From Duganella sacchari (GTDB taxonomy: Bacteria; Pseudomonadota; Gammaproteobacteria; Burkholderiales; Burkholderiaceae_D): DNA of 64,000 bases. The notes below the pieces were generated by a model. It saw nothing but the letters and a program-made list of their open reading frames with translations. It was not told the DNA's origin and made no database searches. Every line of letters begins with the position of its first letter. The stretch's first letter is position 1. Location: NCBI RefSeq assembly GCF_900143065.1, contig NZ_FRCX01000005.1, forward strand, positions 372,001 to 436,000, in the 5' to 3' direction. The translations under genes were made by a program, and so were the position numbers. Shown piece by piece: positions 37,658-47,746 of this stretch.

Positions 37658-38863
37658 ATGCACTACCAATCCGGTCTTCTAGCACTGCTTATCGCCACTA
37701 GCCTGATTGGCTGTGGCGGCCAATCAGATACATCGTCAGTTCAAATGCGTTCCGCCCAGCGAACTCAAGGAGGTTCATCTCCGACTGCCGATGACGACGA
37801 CGTCGTACTACCCAATGATCGCTCTCAATATCTCATAGAGAGCAAGGAATCCGGCTATGTCATCACAAACATTCCAGACGATGGCACTAGTCGCTCTTAT
37901 AGCGTTTTGCGACGAGTACAATTTGCCGACGTATCGCTCGCCTTGGACGTCGACTACAGCAGCCAGATTTACCGTCTCTATCAAGCCGCGTTTAACCGAA
38001 AACCAGATCTCGCCGGTTTGGGTCATTGGCTTGCAATACTCGATAGTGGTACCTCACTTGTCACCATTGCCGAAAGTTTTGTGGGGAGCGCTGAGTTCCA
38101 ACAGCTTTACGGCGTCAATCCCGATAACACCTTATTCCTCACCAAGTTATACAACAACGCATTACATCGTGATCCAGATGCAGCTGGCCTTGCTTCCTGG
38201 CTGAGAGCGATGCAGCTGGGACTAACCAGAGCACAGGTGCTTGTGGGATTTTCAGAAAGTACAGAGAACAAAAACGCATTAGCTCCAACCGTTGAAAAGG
38301 GTATCGCATACGTCGAACGCGGCGTGAATTATCGCCCTGTAGCAAATGCTGGCAGCAATGTTCAAACGACGATGAAATCTACTGTCACGTTGGATGGCAG
38401 CGCGAGCACCGATGCAAATAACGATTCGATAAAATATGAATGGGCGGTGATAAACAAGCCAAGCACCAGCCTGAATACACTTTCCTCGGTATCCGCAAGC
38501 AAACCCTATTTTGTCCCTGATGCCGCAGGTACTTATACGTTCTCGCTAACCGTAAATGACGGTGTCCGGGCTAGCCGCCCAGCAATCGTAAGCGTTTCTG
38601 TTTCAGCAGTACCAATAGCACCTATTCCAGACACCGGCATTTACAAGTGCTCCCAGCTGACGCTATCCGTAGCACAGGCACTATACCTTGCTGGACATAC
38701 CTATCTGGACCGTGACCATGATGGCAAACCTTGCGAAGCAAACGACATTGCAGTTGAGTCACCAGTAATCATCCCCTCTACGCCAACAGTAAAACAATGC
38801 TGGGTCAATGGATACAGAAGAAAAAATGGCACTTATGTCCACGGATATTGGCGGAGCTGCTGA
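37658..38863 (+). CDS. Lipoprotein with DUF4214, PKD-like and excalibur domains
   Basis: The 401-residue protein has a lipoprotein signal ending in the lipobox LIGC. DUF4214 repeats follow, about residues 105-220 (IYRLYQAAFNRKPDLAGLGHWL and LYNNALHRDPDAAGLASWL), then a PKD-like domain (PVANAGSNVQTTMKSTVTLD). An excalibur calcium-binding motif (YLDRDHDGKPCEAND) and a Cys-flanked tail complete it. It probably lies on the outer-membrane surface. GC content is low for this genome, suggesting transfer. Confidence 0.8.
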   Translation: MHYQSGLLALLIATSLIGCGGQSDTSSVQMRSAQRTQGGSSPTADDDDVVLPNDRSQYLIESKESGYVITNIPDDGTSRSYSVLRRVQFADVSLALDVDYSSQIYRLYQAAFNRKPDLAGLGHWLAILDSGTSLVTIAESFVGSAEFQQLYGVNPDNTLFLTKLYNNALHRDPDAAGLASWLRAMQLGLTRAQVLVGFSESTENKNALAPTVEKGIAYVERGVNYRPVANAGSNVQTTMKSTVTLDGSASTDANNDSIKYEWAVINKPSTSLNTLSSVSASKPYFVPDAAGTYTFSLTVNDGVRASRPAIVSVSVSAVPIAPIPDTGIYKCSQLTLSVAQALYLAGHTYLDRDHDGKPCEANDIAVESPVIIPSTPTVKQCWVNGYRRKNGTYVHGYWRSC

Positions 38864-38866
38864 AGA

Positions 38867-39637
38867 CTAAGGCAGCAGCATCACCAGCTTGAAATCGTGA
38901 CGCTTGGCCATGTGGAGTGTCACCTGGTTGAAGCTCATCTCGCCAGCGAGGGGATGGTGGAAGCGGCGCAGTCCGCCCTCGCGGCTGACGACATCCTGCG
39001 ACGCCCATAAAAGGCGAAACTCCGGGCTGTCTTGCGACAGTTCGGCGATCATTGCGGCCAGCGCTGGATCGCTGGCGTGTTTGCCGATGTCGGCACGGAA
39101 TTCGGCGGCGAGGCGACGCGCGCGGTCATCCCAGTCGACAATCAGGCCCCGTGCGGCGGCGCTGCGGAACATGAAGCGCAGCAGATTGGGACGCGCAGGC
39201 GCAGTCTCCTCGACGTCCAGCCAGCCGCCGAACAAGGCCAGCGCGTGGCCGTTCCAGGCCACAGCATCCCATTGCCGGTTGAGTATATAGGCCGGCGCAT
39301 CGATGGCGGCAACGACCGCGTCCAACGATTGGTCGGCCTCGCCTGCGTCAGCATCGTGCTGTGGGTCCAGGCGTTCGGCCAGACTGAACAGGTAGCTGCG
39401 TTCCGCCGCATTCAGGTGCAGCACCTCCGCCATGCGCGCCAGCAGCTTGCTGGAGGCGGCCACTTCCCTGCCCTGCTCCAGCCATGTCAGCCAGGTCGGG
39501 CTGACCTCGCACAGCTGCGCCAGTTCCTCGCGGCGCAAGCCTGGCGTGCGGCGGCGGCCGCCCGCTGGCAAGCCGACACTGGCCGGCGTAGTCCGTTCAC
39601 GATGGGCGCGGATGAAGTCGCCAAGTTTGCTTTGCAT
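38867..39637 (-). CDS. XRE-family regulator with MmyB-like ligand-binding domain
   Basis: The 256-residue protein has an N-terminal helix-turn-helix (LRREELAQLCEVSPTWLTWLE) and a C-terminal MmyB-like domain with YILNRQWDAVAWNGHALALFG. MmyB-type domains bind small hydrophobic ligands. It is divergent from a methyltransferase gene 91 bases away and may regulate it. Confidence 0.88.
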   Translation of the reverse strand: MQSKLGDFIRAHRERTTPASVGLPAGGRRRTPGLRREELAQLCEVSPTWLTWLEQGREVAASSKLLARMAEVLHLNAAERSYLFSLAERLDPQHDADAGEADQSLDAVVAAIDAPAYILNRQWDAVAWNGHALALFGGWLDVEETAPARPNLLRFMFRSAAARGLIVDWDDRARRLAAEFRADIGKHASDPALAAMIAELSQDSPEFRLLWASQDVVSREGGLRRFHHPLAGEMSFNQVTLHMAKRHDFKLVMLLP

Positions 39638-39728
39638 GGTAGTTCCTTATACCAGGATAAGTCCTTGCCTTGTTACAGGATAAGAACACGCCTATTCTGC
39701 ACTGACTGCGCCATTTTGAGGAGAGATC

Positions 39729-40490
39729 ATGCAACAGCAAGCCGTTGTCGCCCAACAGTTCGGCAATACCGCCAGCGCCTACCTGACCAGCACCGTCCAT
39801 GCGCAAGGCGCCGACCTGGCGCAGTTGCGCGAGATCGCCGCAGGGTTGGGCCAACATCCCGTCGTGCTGGACCTGGGCTGCGGTGCCGGCCACGCCAGCT
39901 TTGCCGTGGCGCCCGTGGCGGAATCCATGACGGCGTTTGACCTGTCCGCCGAAATGCTGACCGTGGTCCGCAACGCCGCGCATGAACGTGGCCACCACAA
40001 CATCGGCACGCAGCAAGGCAACGTCGCCAGCTTGCCCTTTATCGATGCATCCTTCTGCATGGTAATGACACGCTTCTCCGCCCATCACTGGCTGGACGTC
40101 CCGGCCGCATTGCGCGAAGTGCGCCGGGTGCTCAAGCCGAACGGCGTGTTGGTCATCATCGACATCACCGCGCCCGAGCATCCGCTGCATGACACCACAT
40201 TGCAAGCGGTAGAATTGCTGCGCGACGGCTCGCACGTGCGCGACTACCGGCCATCCGAATGGCAACGCATGCTCGGCGACGCCGGCTTCAACGCAAAAAA
40301 AATCGACAGCTGGAAGCTCGACATGCAGTTCAACGACTGGACCGCCCGCATGCGTACGCCGCCCGCGCGCGTCACCGCCATCCGCAGCCTGTTCAGCACC
40401 GCGCCCGATGAAACGCGCGCTTATTTTTCCGTGCAGCCGGACGACTCCTTCACTATCGATTCCACCATGTTCCTGGCACATAACGCCTGA
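39729..40490 (+). CDS. Class I SAM-dependent methyltransferase
   Basis: The 253-residue protein has the SAM-binding motif VVLDLGCGAGHASFAV near residue 40 and the motif ITRFSAHHWLDVPAALREV-type region of the UbiE/YcgJ group. The substrate is not clear; it may be a small molecule. GAGGAGA precedes the ATG. Its stop codon overlaps the ATG of the broken gene that follows. Confidence 0.85.
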   Translation: MQQQAVVAQQFGNTASAYLTSTVHAQGADLAQLREIAAGLGQHPVVLDLGCGAGHASFAVAPVAESMTAFDLSAEMLTVVRNAAHERGHHNIGTQQGNVASLPFIDASFCMVMTRFSAHHWLDVPAALREVRRVLKPNGVLVIIDITAPEHPLHDTTLQAVELLRDGSHVRDYRPSEWQRMLGDAGFNAKKIDSWKLDMQFNDWTARMRTPPARVTAIRSLFSTAPDETRAYFSVQPDDSFTIDSTMFLAHNA

Positions 40491-40815
40491 TGACGCCACA
40501 GCAGCTGGGCGAACGCAAAGGAGGACGGTCGCGCGACCTGCTGGAGCGCGCGGCCGTCATCTCGCGCGATCACAACGACGCCAAAAAAATGGCCATCATC
40601 GCCACCGCAGCGACGGCTATGCGGTGGTCTACTCGTGGTCGGAAGTCTTCAATACGCCGGTGGGCAACGAGGTGCTGGTGGTCTTTGAAAAAGGCGGCCA
40701 GGCGCTGGCCGACGATGAAGGCCGCATCGCTATGATCTCCGGCAAAGACCTCCGCGCCGGTCCGCGCCATGTGAAATGGCTCAAGAGTATCGAGATCAAA
40801 AAGATCGTCGATTAG
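40490..40815 (+). pseudogene. Frameshifted, N-terminally truncated molybdopterin-oxidoreductase-like remnant
   Basis: Frame one reads RDLLERAAVISRDHNDAKK and MAIIATA, then breaks at about 40608; the next frame continues SDGYAVVYSWSEVFNTPVG through to GPRHVKWLKSIEIKKIVD and a stop at 40813. One missing base in GCC-AGC (now GC-AGC) explains the shift. Joined, the two parts resemble a small secreted molybdopterin-binding oxidoreductase family protein, but the signal peptide and first half are gone. It is probably a non-functional remnant. Confidence 0.75.
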
Positions 40816-41357
40816 GCAATGCCGGCCTGCGCGCTCACGCTGCTACGGTGAGCGTCTTTCAATGACAGCAGGGCGGCACGCAGCATGCCGCAGATTTGCG
40901 GGTCGGCGCGCATTGCCGATTCGCTCAGGTTGGCGCCAAGCAGCGGCAGCGTAATCGATGCCGCTTCCACCACCTGCGCCGACATCACTGTGATTGTCTC
41001 GCGCAGCGATGCGTATGCATGGGTGGCGCGCGGCGAGGCGTTCAGCAACGCTACCGGCTTGCCGATGAAGGATTCGTTACCAACCATCCAATCCAGCCCG
41101 TTCTTGATCGCGCCCGTCACGCCGTGCGCGTACTCCGGGCTGGCAATCACCAGCGCCTCTGCTCGCAGCAACTGGTCGCGTAACGACGCCACGATCGCTG
41201 GCAGCTCGGTAAGATCCGGATTAAACAGCGGCAGCAGGCCCAGTTCGCGATACACGCGTACTTCCATGCCAGGCGGCGCCACCTCGGCCATCACGCGCAA
41301 CAGCATGGAATTAATCGACGCAGCGCGCAAGCTGCCGGAGATCGCCAGAATTTTCAT
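40812..41357 (-). CDS. NADPH-dependent FMN reductase
   Basis: The 181-residue protein begins KILAISGSLRAASINSMLL and has SPEYAHGVTGAIKNGLDWMVG, the FMN-binding and flavodoxin-like signature of the YieF/ChrR/SsuE-like reductase family. It reduces FMN or quinones with NADPH. Its stop overlaps the end of the convergent remnant by 4 bases. Confidence 0.87.
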   Translation of the reverse strand: MKILAISGSLRAASINSMLLRVMAEVAPPGMEVRVYRELGLLPLFNPDLTELPAIVASLRDQLLRAEALVIASPEYAHGVTGAIKNGLDWMVGNESFIGKPVALLNASPRATHAYASLRETITVMSAQVVEAASITLPLLGANLSESAMRADPQICGMLRAALLSLKDAHRSSVSAQAGIA

Positions 41358-41361
41358 GGAT

Positions 41362-41386
41362 AAAAAAACGGCGCCTGCGGCGCCGT
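41362..41386 (-). terminator. Rho-independent terminator of the peroxiredoxin gene
   Basis: ACGGCGCC (41368-41375) and GGCGCCGT (41379-41386) pair perfectly with a 3-base loop. A run of seven A (41362-41368) supplies the U-tract for the minus-strand transcript. It lies 8 bases after the peroxiredoxin stop and just before the FMN reductase start. Confidence 0.9.
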
Positions 41387-41393
41387 CCTGGAA

Positions 41394-41897
41394 TTACAGC
41401 TGGCCCAGCAGGGTTTCCGCGTTCGATACTTCGAACTTGCCACCCTGTTCGATATTGAGCTGGGTGACCACACCGTCTTCCACCAGCAGCGAGTAGCGCT
41501 GCGAGCGGGTGCCCATGCCGAACTTGCTGAAGTCGGCGTCCAGGCCCAGCGCTTTCGAGTAGGCGGCGTTACCGTCGGCCATCATGCGTACGGTGCCGGT
41601 GGCTTTCTGGTCGCGGCCCCATGCGCCCATCACGAAAGCATCGTTGACCGAGATGCACCAGATCTCATCCACGCCCTTGGCTTTGAGCTCGGCGGCGTGC
41701 TTGACGTAACCCGGCACGTGCTGTGCCGAGCAGGTCGGGGTGTAGGCGCCTGGCAGACCGAAGATCGCGATCTTCTTGCCCTTGACCAGGTCTTGTACAT
41801 TGAACGTGTTCGGGCCGAGCGAGCAGCCTTCGGTTTCGGTTTCGATGAATTCGGACAGGGTGCCTTCTGGCAGTTTGTCGCCAATCTTGATGGTCAT
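41394..41897 (-). CDS. Peroxiredoxin, Prx5-type
   Basis: The 167-residue protein has the peroxidatic Cys in YTPTCSAQHVPGYV and the Prx5-like elements IGDKLPEGTL, IFGLPGAYTPTCS and DAFVMGAWGRDQ. It reduces hydrogen peroxide or alkyl hydroperoxides using glutaredoxin or thioredoxin. An AGGAG site stands just before the ATG. It lies downstream of ftsZ, as is usual in Burkholderiales. Confidence 0.93.
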   Translation of the reverse strand: MTIKIGDKLPEGTLSEFIETETEGCSLGPNTFNVQDLVKGKKIAIFGLPGAYTPTCSAQHVPGYVKHAAELKAKGVDEIWCISVNDAFVMGAWGRDQKATGTVRMMADGNAAYSKALGLDADFSKFGMGTRSQRYSLLVEDGVVTQLNIEQGGKFEVSNAETLLGQL

Positions 41898-41925
41898 GGA
41901 TGACTCCTTTTATAAGTTGAATGTA

Positions 41926-41953
41926 AAAAAGCCGCACCGAGGTGCGGCTTTTT
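41926..41953 (-). terminator. Terminator after ftsZ
   Basis: GCCGCAC (41931-41937) pairs with GTGCGGC (41942-41948) around CGAG. A-runs on the left and T-runs on the right let it end transcripts in either direction; it lies just past the ftsZ stop. Confidence 0.88.
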
Positions 41954-41978
41954 CCCCGGATAGAACCGGCAGTATGCC

Positions 41979-43205
41979 TTAATCGGCCTGTTTGCGCAGG
42001 AAAGCAGGAATGTCGTAGGTTTCCATGCCGTTCTTTTCCATTGCGCGCACCTGCTCGGAAGCCGATTCGCGGCGCCATACGGCCGGGGCTTTCATGCCGT
42101 CGAACGCTGGCGATGCGCCGCCGCCCATGCCGCCGGCCGCGCCCATCGACAGGCCTTGCGCCGCCGCCGCGCCCCCCATGGCAGCCGATGGCATCATCGG
42201 GCTGTTGTGGGTGCCGGTACGCAGCATCTGCTGAGGTACCAGCTGCACGTGCTTCTTGGCTTTGCCCAGGCCCGTGGCCACCACGGTCACGCGGATGCTG
42301 TCGCCCATCTCGTCGTCGTAAGCGATACCTTGTGCGATCGAGGCGTCCGGCGCGGCAAACGCGCGTACCGCCGCCATGACTTCCTTGATCTCCTTACCTT
42401 TCAGGCCACGCGATGCGGTGACGTTCACCAGCACGCCGCGTGCGCCCGACAGGTCAACGCCATCCAGCAGCGGCGACGCCACGGCCTGCTCGGCAGCGAT
42501 GCGCGCGCGGTCCACGCCAGCAGCCGTGGCGGTACCCATCATCGCCTTGCCCTGCTCGCCCATGATGGTCTTGACGTCGTTGAAGTCGACGTTGATGTGG
42601 CCCGGCACGTTGATGATCTCGGCGATACCGGCCACCGCGTTGTTGAGCACATCGTCAGCGTGTTGCAGCCATTCGATCAGCGATTCGTCTTCGTAGATCT
42701 CTTCCAGCTTCTCGTTCAGAATCACGATCAGCGAGTCGACGTTGGCCGACAGCTGTTCCAGGCCTTCGTCGGCGATGTCCATGCACTTCTGGCCTTCGTG
42801 CGAGAACGGCTTCGATACCACTGCCACGGTCAGCGCGCCCAGCGACTTGGCGACTTCCGCCACGATAGGGGCGGCGCCGGTGCCGGTGCCGCCGCCCATG
42901 CCGGCAGCGATGAAGACCATGTGCGCGCCGCGCAGCGAGTCTTCGATGCGCTGGCGCGACTCTTCCGCCAGCTTGCGGCCGACGTCAGGTTTCATGCCTG
43001 CGCCCAGACCGGTCTCGCCGATCTGGATGATGTTGTCGGCCTTGGAGGTCGACAGCGCCTGCGCGTCGGTATTGGCGGCGATGAACTCGACGCCGGACAT
43101 ACCTTTGTTGATCATGTGTTGTACCGCATTGCCACCCGCACCGCCGACCCCAACGACCTTGATGACAGTACCCAAAGCTGCGTTATCGACCATATCGAAC
43201 TCCAT
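41979..43205 (-). CDS. ftsZ: Cell division GTPase FtsZ
   Basis: The 408-residue protein has the tubulin GTPase motif GGGTGTGAAP, the T7 loop NVDFNDVKTIM and the C-terminal tail YDIPAFLRKQAD that binds FtsA. FtsZ forms the Z-ring. It ends the dcw cluster, with a 114-base gap to ftsA that likely carries its own promoter. Confidence 0.98.
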   Translation of the reverse strand: MEFDMVDNAALGTVIKVVGVGGAGGNAVQHMINKGMSGVEFIAANTDAQALSTSKADNIIQIGETGLGAGMKPDVGRKLAEESRQRIEDSLRGAHMVFIAAGMGGGTGTGAAPIVAEVAKSLGALTVAVVSKPFSHEGQKCMDIADEGLEQLSANVDSLIVILNEKLEEIYEDESLIEWLQHADDVLNNAVAGIAEIINVPGHINVDFNDVKTIMGEQGKAMMGTATAAGVDRARIAAEQAVASPLLDGVDLSGARGVLVNVTASRGLKGKEIKEVMAAVRAFAAPDASIAQGIAYDDEMGDSIRVTVVATGLGKAKKHVQLVPQQMLRTGTHNSPMMPSAAMGGAAAAQGLSMGAAGGMGGGASPAFDGMKAPAVWRRESASEQVRAMEKNGMETYDIPAFLRKQAD

Positions 43206-43319
43206 GATGTGACTCCTATCAGAATGCGGTTTTCAAGCGCCAGTCCTCATAATTGTAGGAGAACTGGAGATTGAAAACTGCGGTTTAATATAAAAATTTG
43301 TGTTAGTGAGAGACAGGCC

Positions 43320-44552
43320 TCAGAAATTCCCGAGGAACCATTCCTTCATACGCTGCCAGACTGCTTTTACCGATCCATCCTGCCGCGTGACGATGTGGCC
43401 ACGCAGGTACTGCTTTTTCGCTTCCAACAACAGGCCCAGTACGGTCGCGTAGCGCGGGCTGCGCACCACGTCGGCCAACTGGCCACGGTAATCCGGCGTG
43501 CCCAGACGCGCCGGCTTGAGGAATATGTCTTCCGCCATCTCCACCATGCCCGGCATGATCGAGGTGCCGCCGGTCAGCACGATGCCCGAGGACAGCACGC
43601 CTTCGTAGCCCGACTCGCGCACCACCTGGTGCACCATCGCGAACAGCTCTTCCACGCGCGGCTCGATCACCGCCGCCAGCGCCTGGCGCGACAGGTTGCG
43701 CGGACCACGGTCGCCCAGTCCCGGCACTTCCAGCGATTCGCCCGGATCAGCCAGCACCTGCTTGGCCACGCCGTAGCGGATCTTGATCTCTTCCGCTTCC
43801 GTGGTCGGCGTACGCAGCGCCATGGCGATGTCGTTGGTGATCTGGTCACCGGCAATTGGAATCACCGCAGTGTGACGGATCGCGCCGTCCGAGAACACGG
43901 CCACGTCGGTGGTGCCGCCGCCAATATCGATCAGCACCACACCCAGTTCTTTTTCGTCGCGGGTCAGTACCGCATCGGCCGAGGCCATCGGCTGCAGGAT
44001 CAGGTCCGATACTTCCAGGCCGCAGCGGCGCACGCACTTGACGATGTTCTGCACCGCCGACACCGCGCCGGTGACGATATGCACTTTCACTTCCAGCCGG
44101 ATGCCGCTCATGCCGATCGGCTCACGCACATCTTCCTGGCTGTCGACGATGAATTCTTGCGGTACCGTATGCAGCAATTGCTGGTCGGTCGGAATGTTAA
44201 CCGCCTTTGCCGTTTCAATGACGCGCGCTACGTCGGTCGCCGTCACTTCCTTGTCCTTGATCGCCACCATGCCGCTGGAATTGAAGCTGCGGATATGGCT
44301 GCCCGCGATACCCGCGTACACGTTGCGGATCTTGCAGTCGGCCATCAGCTCGGCTTCTTCCAGCGCGCGCTGAATCGATTCCACGGTCGCTTCGATGTTG
44401 ACCACCACACCTTTTTTCAGGCCGCGCGATTCATGCTGGCCCAGGCCAATTACTTCGTGGCGGCCATCGCCCATCACCTCGGCCACCACGGCCACCACCT
44501 TCGAGGTACCGATATCGAGGCCGACGATCAGGTTTTTAGCGTCTTTTGTCAT
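43320..44552 (-). CDS. ftsA: Cell division actin-like ATPase FtsA
   Basis: The 410-residue protein begins LIVGLDIGTSKVVAVVAE, has the actin-like phosphate motif VLIDIGGGTTDVAVF and ends with an amphipathic helix (VWQRMKEWFLGNF) for membrane binding. FtsA tethers FtsZ to the membrane. The gap from ftsQ is 13 bases. Confidence 0.97.
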   Translation of the reverse strand: MTKDAKNLIVGLDIGTSKVVAVVAEVMGDGRHEVIGLGQHESRGLKKGVVVNIEATVESIQRALEEAELMADCKIRNVYAGIAGSHIRSFNSSGMVAIKDKEVTATDVARVIETAKAVNIPTDQQLLHTVPQEFIVDSQEDVREPIGMSGIRLEVKVHIVTGAVSAVQNIVKCVRRCGLEVSDLILQPMASADAVLTRDEKELGVVLIDIGGGTTDVAVFSDGAIRHTAVIPIAGDQITNDIAMALRTPTTEAEEIKIRYGVAKQVLADPGESLEVPGLGDRGPRNLSRQALAAVIEPRVEELFAMVHQVVRESGYEGVLSSGIVLTGGTSIMPGMVEMAEDIFLKPARLGTPDYRGQLADVVRSPRYATVLGLLLEAKKQYLRGHIVTRQDGSVKAVWQRMKEWFLGNF

Positions 44553-44565
44553 TTCTCTTTGCCTG

Positions 44566-45384
44566 CTATGTGTGCTTTGTATCCGGTTTTTTGGCCGTAG
44601 GTTTCTTGATGAGTGATTTGGGTTTTGCGCCTTCCACGGGCATCTTCAGCCCTTGTGCGCTCAACGCCAAACCGTTCTGGTACCGCATGTCTATCGTGTC
44701 AATATTGGGCAGGTGCTCCACCAGCTGCGGATAAATCCCGATCAGGCGGTCCACCCTCTCCTTCAACGTCGCACTGGTCTGTTCCCGGCCCAGCGCCACG
44801 CTCATGCCATTATTCAGTTTCACCGTCCACGCGTACCGGCTTGAAAGCGATAACGTTTGCGGCACCAGCTGGAGCGGCGCAAACCATTTCCGCAACTCGT
44901 CGTAACGCGACAATACTTCCTTCTCGCTGCCATCCGGCCCTTCAAACTCCGGCAGCGCATGATCCTCTTCCGCTTCGGCCAGGTTGGCGGTGAAGACGTC
45001 GCCCTTGGTCGACAACAGCCTGCCGTCCTCGCCCCAGGTGCCGAGCGCTTCATGCTCCTCCAGCGCCACAATCAACTGGTCCGGCCATTCGCGGCGTACC
45101 GTGGCGCGGCGTACCCAGGGCACCGACTCAAACGCCTGGCGTACCGCATCCAGGTTGGTGGTGAAGAAGTTGCCCTTGATCCGGCCCAGCGCGTTGTTAC
45201 GCAGCGTCAGGTGATTCACATGCTTCAGTTCTTCGTTATTGCTAATCGTCTCAATCCGAATGGTGCGCAGGTTGAACATCGGCCGCTGCGACACCCACCA
45301 CACGCCGGACGCGATGCATGCCAGTATCGTCAGCGCAAACAGGCCGCTGGCGGTAGCATTCAAAGCCCTCACGTCATGCCACAT
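44566..45384 (-). CDS. ftsQ: Cell division protein FtsQ
   Basis: The 272-residue protein has one membrane helix (about residues 15-35), a POTRA domain with FNLRTIRIETISNNEELKHV and a FtsQ-type domain with WVRRATVRREWPDQLIVALEEHEA. It links early and late divisome proteins in the periplasm. ddlB ends 8 bases upstream. The last 35 residues are rich in Lys and Pro. Confidence 0.95.
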   Translation of the reverse strand: MWHDVRALNATASGLFALTILACIASGVWWVSQRPMFNLRTIRIETISNNEELKHVNHLTLRNNALGRIKGNFFTTNLDAVRQAFESVPWVRRATVRREWPDQLIVALEEHEALGTWGEDGRLLSTKGDVFTANLAEAEEDHALPEFEGPDGSEKEVLSRYDELRKWFAPLQLVPQTLSLSSRYAWTVKLNNGMSVALGREQTSATLKERVDRLIGIYPQLVEHLPNIDTIDMRYQNGLALSAQGLKMPVEGAKPKSLIKKPTAKKPDTKHT

Positions 45385-45391
45385 CGACCAC

Positions 45392-46351
45392 TCAACCCTT
45401 CATTTTCAAACGTGCAGTGCGCAGGATTTCCACGCACAGGTCTTCATAACTGATGCCTTCCGCGCGCGCCGCCATCGGCACCAGCGAGTGGCTGGTCATG
45501 CCTGGCGAGGTGTTCACCTCCAGCAGGAACGGTTTCTGGTCGGTTTCGCGCAGCAGCACGTCAACCCGGCCCCAGCCCTCGCAACCCAGTGCACGGTAAG
45601 CCTGCACGGCGATACGCTGCATCTCCGCGGCCAGCGCATCCGGCAGCGCGGCTGGGCAGTGATACTTGGTGTCGTCCGTGAAGTACTTGTTCTGGTAGTC
45701 GTAATTGCCTTCCGGCGCCACGATTTCCACCACAGGCAAGGCGCGCGCGGTGGCGCCGCCGCCCAGGATCGCCACCGTGAATTCACGGCCGGTAACAAAT
45801 TCTTCCGCCATCACCGAATCATCCAGCGCGGCGGCGATATCGTAGGCAGCCTTGAAGCCAGCTGCCTCGCTGACCTTGGTGATACCGATGGTCGAACCCT
45901 CATGCGGCGGCTTGACGATCAGCGGCAGGCCCAGATCGGCGGCGGTGGCCGCCAGATCCGATTGCGCATTCAGCACGGCGTAACGAGGCGTTGGCAAACC
46001 TTGGTGCAGCCACACGATCTTGGTGGTGATCTTGTCCATGCCCACCGAACTGGCCATCACACCGCTGCCGGTGTAGGGAATGCCCAGCAGTTCCAGGGCG
46101 CCCTGCAGGCTGCCGTCTTCGCCAAAGCGGCCGTGCAGCGCGATAAACACGCGATCGAATTTTTCCGCCGCCAGTTCAGCCAGCGAACGCTGGCCCGGAT
46201 CGAAGGGGTGAGCGTCAATGCCTTTGCTTTTCAGCGCAGCCAGCACACCCGCGCCGGACATATTGGATACTTCGCGCTCTGCCGAGCGGCCGCCAAACAG
46301 CACGCCGACCTTACCGAATGCTTTTGCGTCTTGTGGATTCAGTGTGCTCAC
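45392..46351 (-). CDS. ddlB: D-alanine-D-alanine ligase DdlB
   Basis: The 319-residue protein has the ATP-grasp core: [39 protein letters not shown] and [18 protein letters not shown]. It forms D-Ala-D-Ala for the peptidoglycan stem. It lies between murC and ftsQ, as in E. coli. Confidence 0.97.
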   Translation of the reverse strand: MSTLNPQDAKAFGKVGVLFGGRSAEREVSNMSGAGVLAALKSKGIDAHPFDPGQRSLAELAAEKFDRVFIALHGRFGEDGSLQGALELLGIPYTGSGVMASSVGMDKITTKIVWLHQGLPTPRYAVLNAQSDLAATAADLGLPLIVKPPHEGSTIGITKVSEAAGFKAAYDIAAALDDSVMAEEFVTGREFTVAILGGGATARALPVVEIVAPEGNYDYQNKYFTDDTKYHCPAALPDALAAEMQRIAVQAYRALGCEGWGRVDVLLRETDQKPFLLEVNTSPGMTSHSLVPMAARAEGISYEDLCVEILRTARLKMKG

Positions 46352-46354
46352 GAT

Positions 46355-47746
46355 TCAGACCTTTGGATAATTAGTCAGTTTGGCCGGGACGCCGCTGATC
46401 GAGCCTGCGCCCATGGTCATCACGACATCGCCGTCGCGTACCACGCCCATGATGGTCTCCGGCATGTCGCCGATGGCCTCAACAAAAATTGGTTCGGTCT
46501 TGCCGCGTGCGCGCACAGCATGCGCCAGCGAGCGGCCGTCGGCGGCCACCACGGGCGTCTCGCCTGCGGCGTACACTTCGCCCAGCACCAGCACGTCCGG
46601 TGCACCCAGCACCTTGACGAAATCTTCAAACAGGTCGCGGGTACGGCTGTAGCGGTGCGGCTGGAAAGCCAGCACCAGACGGCGGCCCGGATAGGCGGCG
46701 CGTGCGGCAGCCATGGTCACGTCCATTTCCAGCGGATGGTGGCCGAAGTCGTCCACCAGCGTGAAGGCGCCGCCGCCAGGAATCGCTACGTCGCCATACT
46801 TGGTGAAGCGGCGGCCGACGCCTGCGAAGCCGGCCAGACCGGCTTGCGTGGCGCTGTCGGCGATGCCGATTTCGCGCGCGATCGCCACAGCGGAGCAGGC
46901 GTTCTGCACGTTATGCAGGCCTGGCTGGTTCAGTACCACGTCGAGGTCCGGGTAGCCCTCCTGCTTCACGGTGAAGTGCATTTCCACGCCAACGGCGCGC
47001 GCGTTAACGGCGCGCACTTCGGCGTCTTCTGCAAAACCGTAGGTCGTCACAGGCTTGGTCACTTGCGGCAGGATGGCGCGCACGTGCGGGTCGTCGATAC
47101 ACAGCATGGCGCGGCCGTAGAACGGCAGGCGGTGCGTGAAGTGGACAAAGGCCTGCTTGAGTTTTTCGAAATCGTGCTCGTAGGTTTCCATGTGATCGGC
47201 GTCGATGTTCGTAATGACTTCGATCATCGGCGTCAGATTCAGGAACGAGGCGTCCGACTCGTCCGCTTCGGCAACCAGATAGTCGCCGGTACCCAGCTTG
47301 GCGTTGGCGCCAGCGGCAGTCAGCCGGCCGCCGATGACGAAGGTCGGATCGAGGCCACCCTGTGCCAGCACCGACGCCACCAGGCTGGTGGTAGTGGTTT
47401 TACCGTGCGTGCCGGCGATGGCGATGCCACGCTTCAGGCGCATCAACTCGCCCAGCATCACTGCGCGCGGCACGATAGGAATTTTACGGCTGCGCGCTGC
47501 GACCACTTCAGGATTGTCCTGCTGTACAGCGGTCGAGGTGACGACAGCATCGGCCTTGCCGATGTTTTCCGCCGCATGGCCCTGATACACAATCGCTCCC
47601 ATGCCGGCCAGGCGCTGGGTGACAATATTGCTGCCCAGGTCCGAGCCGGACACGGTGTAGCCCAGCGTGAGCAGCACTTCTGCAATGCCGCTCATACCGC
47701 TGCCGCCGATGCCGACGAAGTGTATGTTCTGTACTTTATGTTTCAC
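46355..47746 (-). CDS. murC: UDP-N-acetylmuramate-L-alanine ligase MurC
   Basis: The 463-residue protein shows the Mur ligase elements [17 protein letters not shown], the P-loop [13 protein letters not shown] and ADESDASFL. It adds L-Ala to UDP-MurNAc in the cytoplasm. Its start overlaps the end of murG by 4 bases. Confidence 0.97.
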   Translation of the reverse strand: MKHKVQNIHFVGIGGSGMSGIAEVLLTLGYTVSGSDLGSNIVTQRLAGMGAIVYQGHAAENIGKADAVVTSTAVQQDNPEVVAARSRKIPIVPRAVMLGELMRLKRGIAIAGTHGKTTTTSLVASVLAQGGLDPTFVIGGRLTAAGANAKLGTGDYLVAEADESDASFLNLTPMIEVITNIDADHMETYEHDFEKLKQAFVHFTHRLPFYGRAMLCIDDPHVRAILPQVTKPVTTYGFAEDAEVRAVNARAVGVEMHFTVKQEGYPDLDVVLNQPGLHNVQNACSAVAIAREIGIADSATQAGLAGFAGVGRRFTKYGDVAIPGGGAFTLVDDFGHHPLEMDVTMAAARAAYPGRRLVLAFQPHRYSRTRDLFEDFVKVLGAPDVLVLGEVYAAGETPVVAADGRSLAHAVRARGKTEPIFVEAIGDMPETIMGVVRDGDVVMTMGAGSISGVPAKLTNYPKV

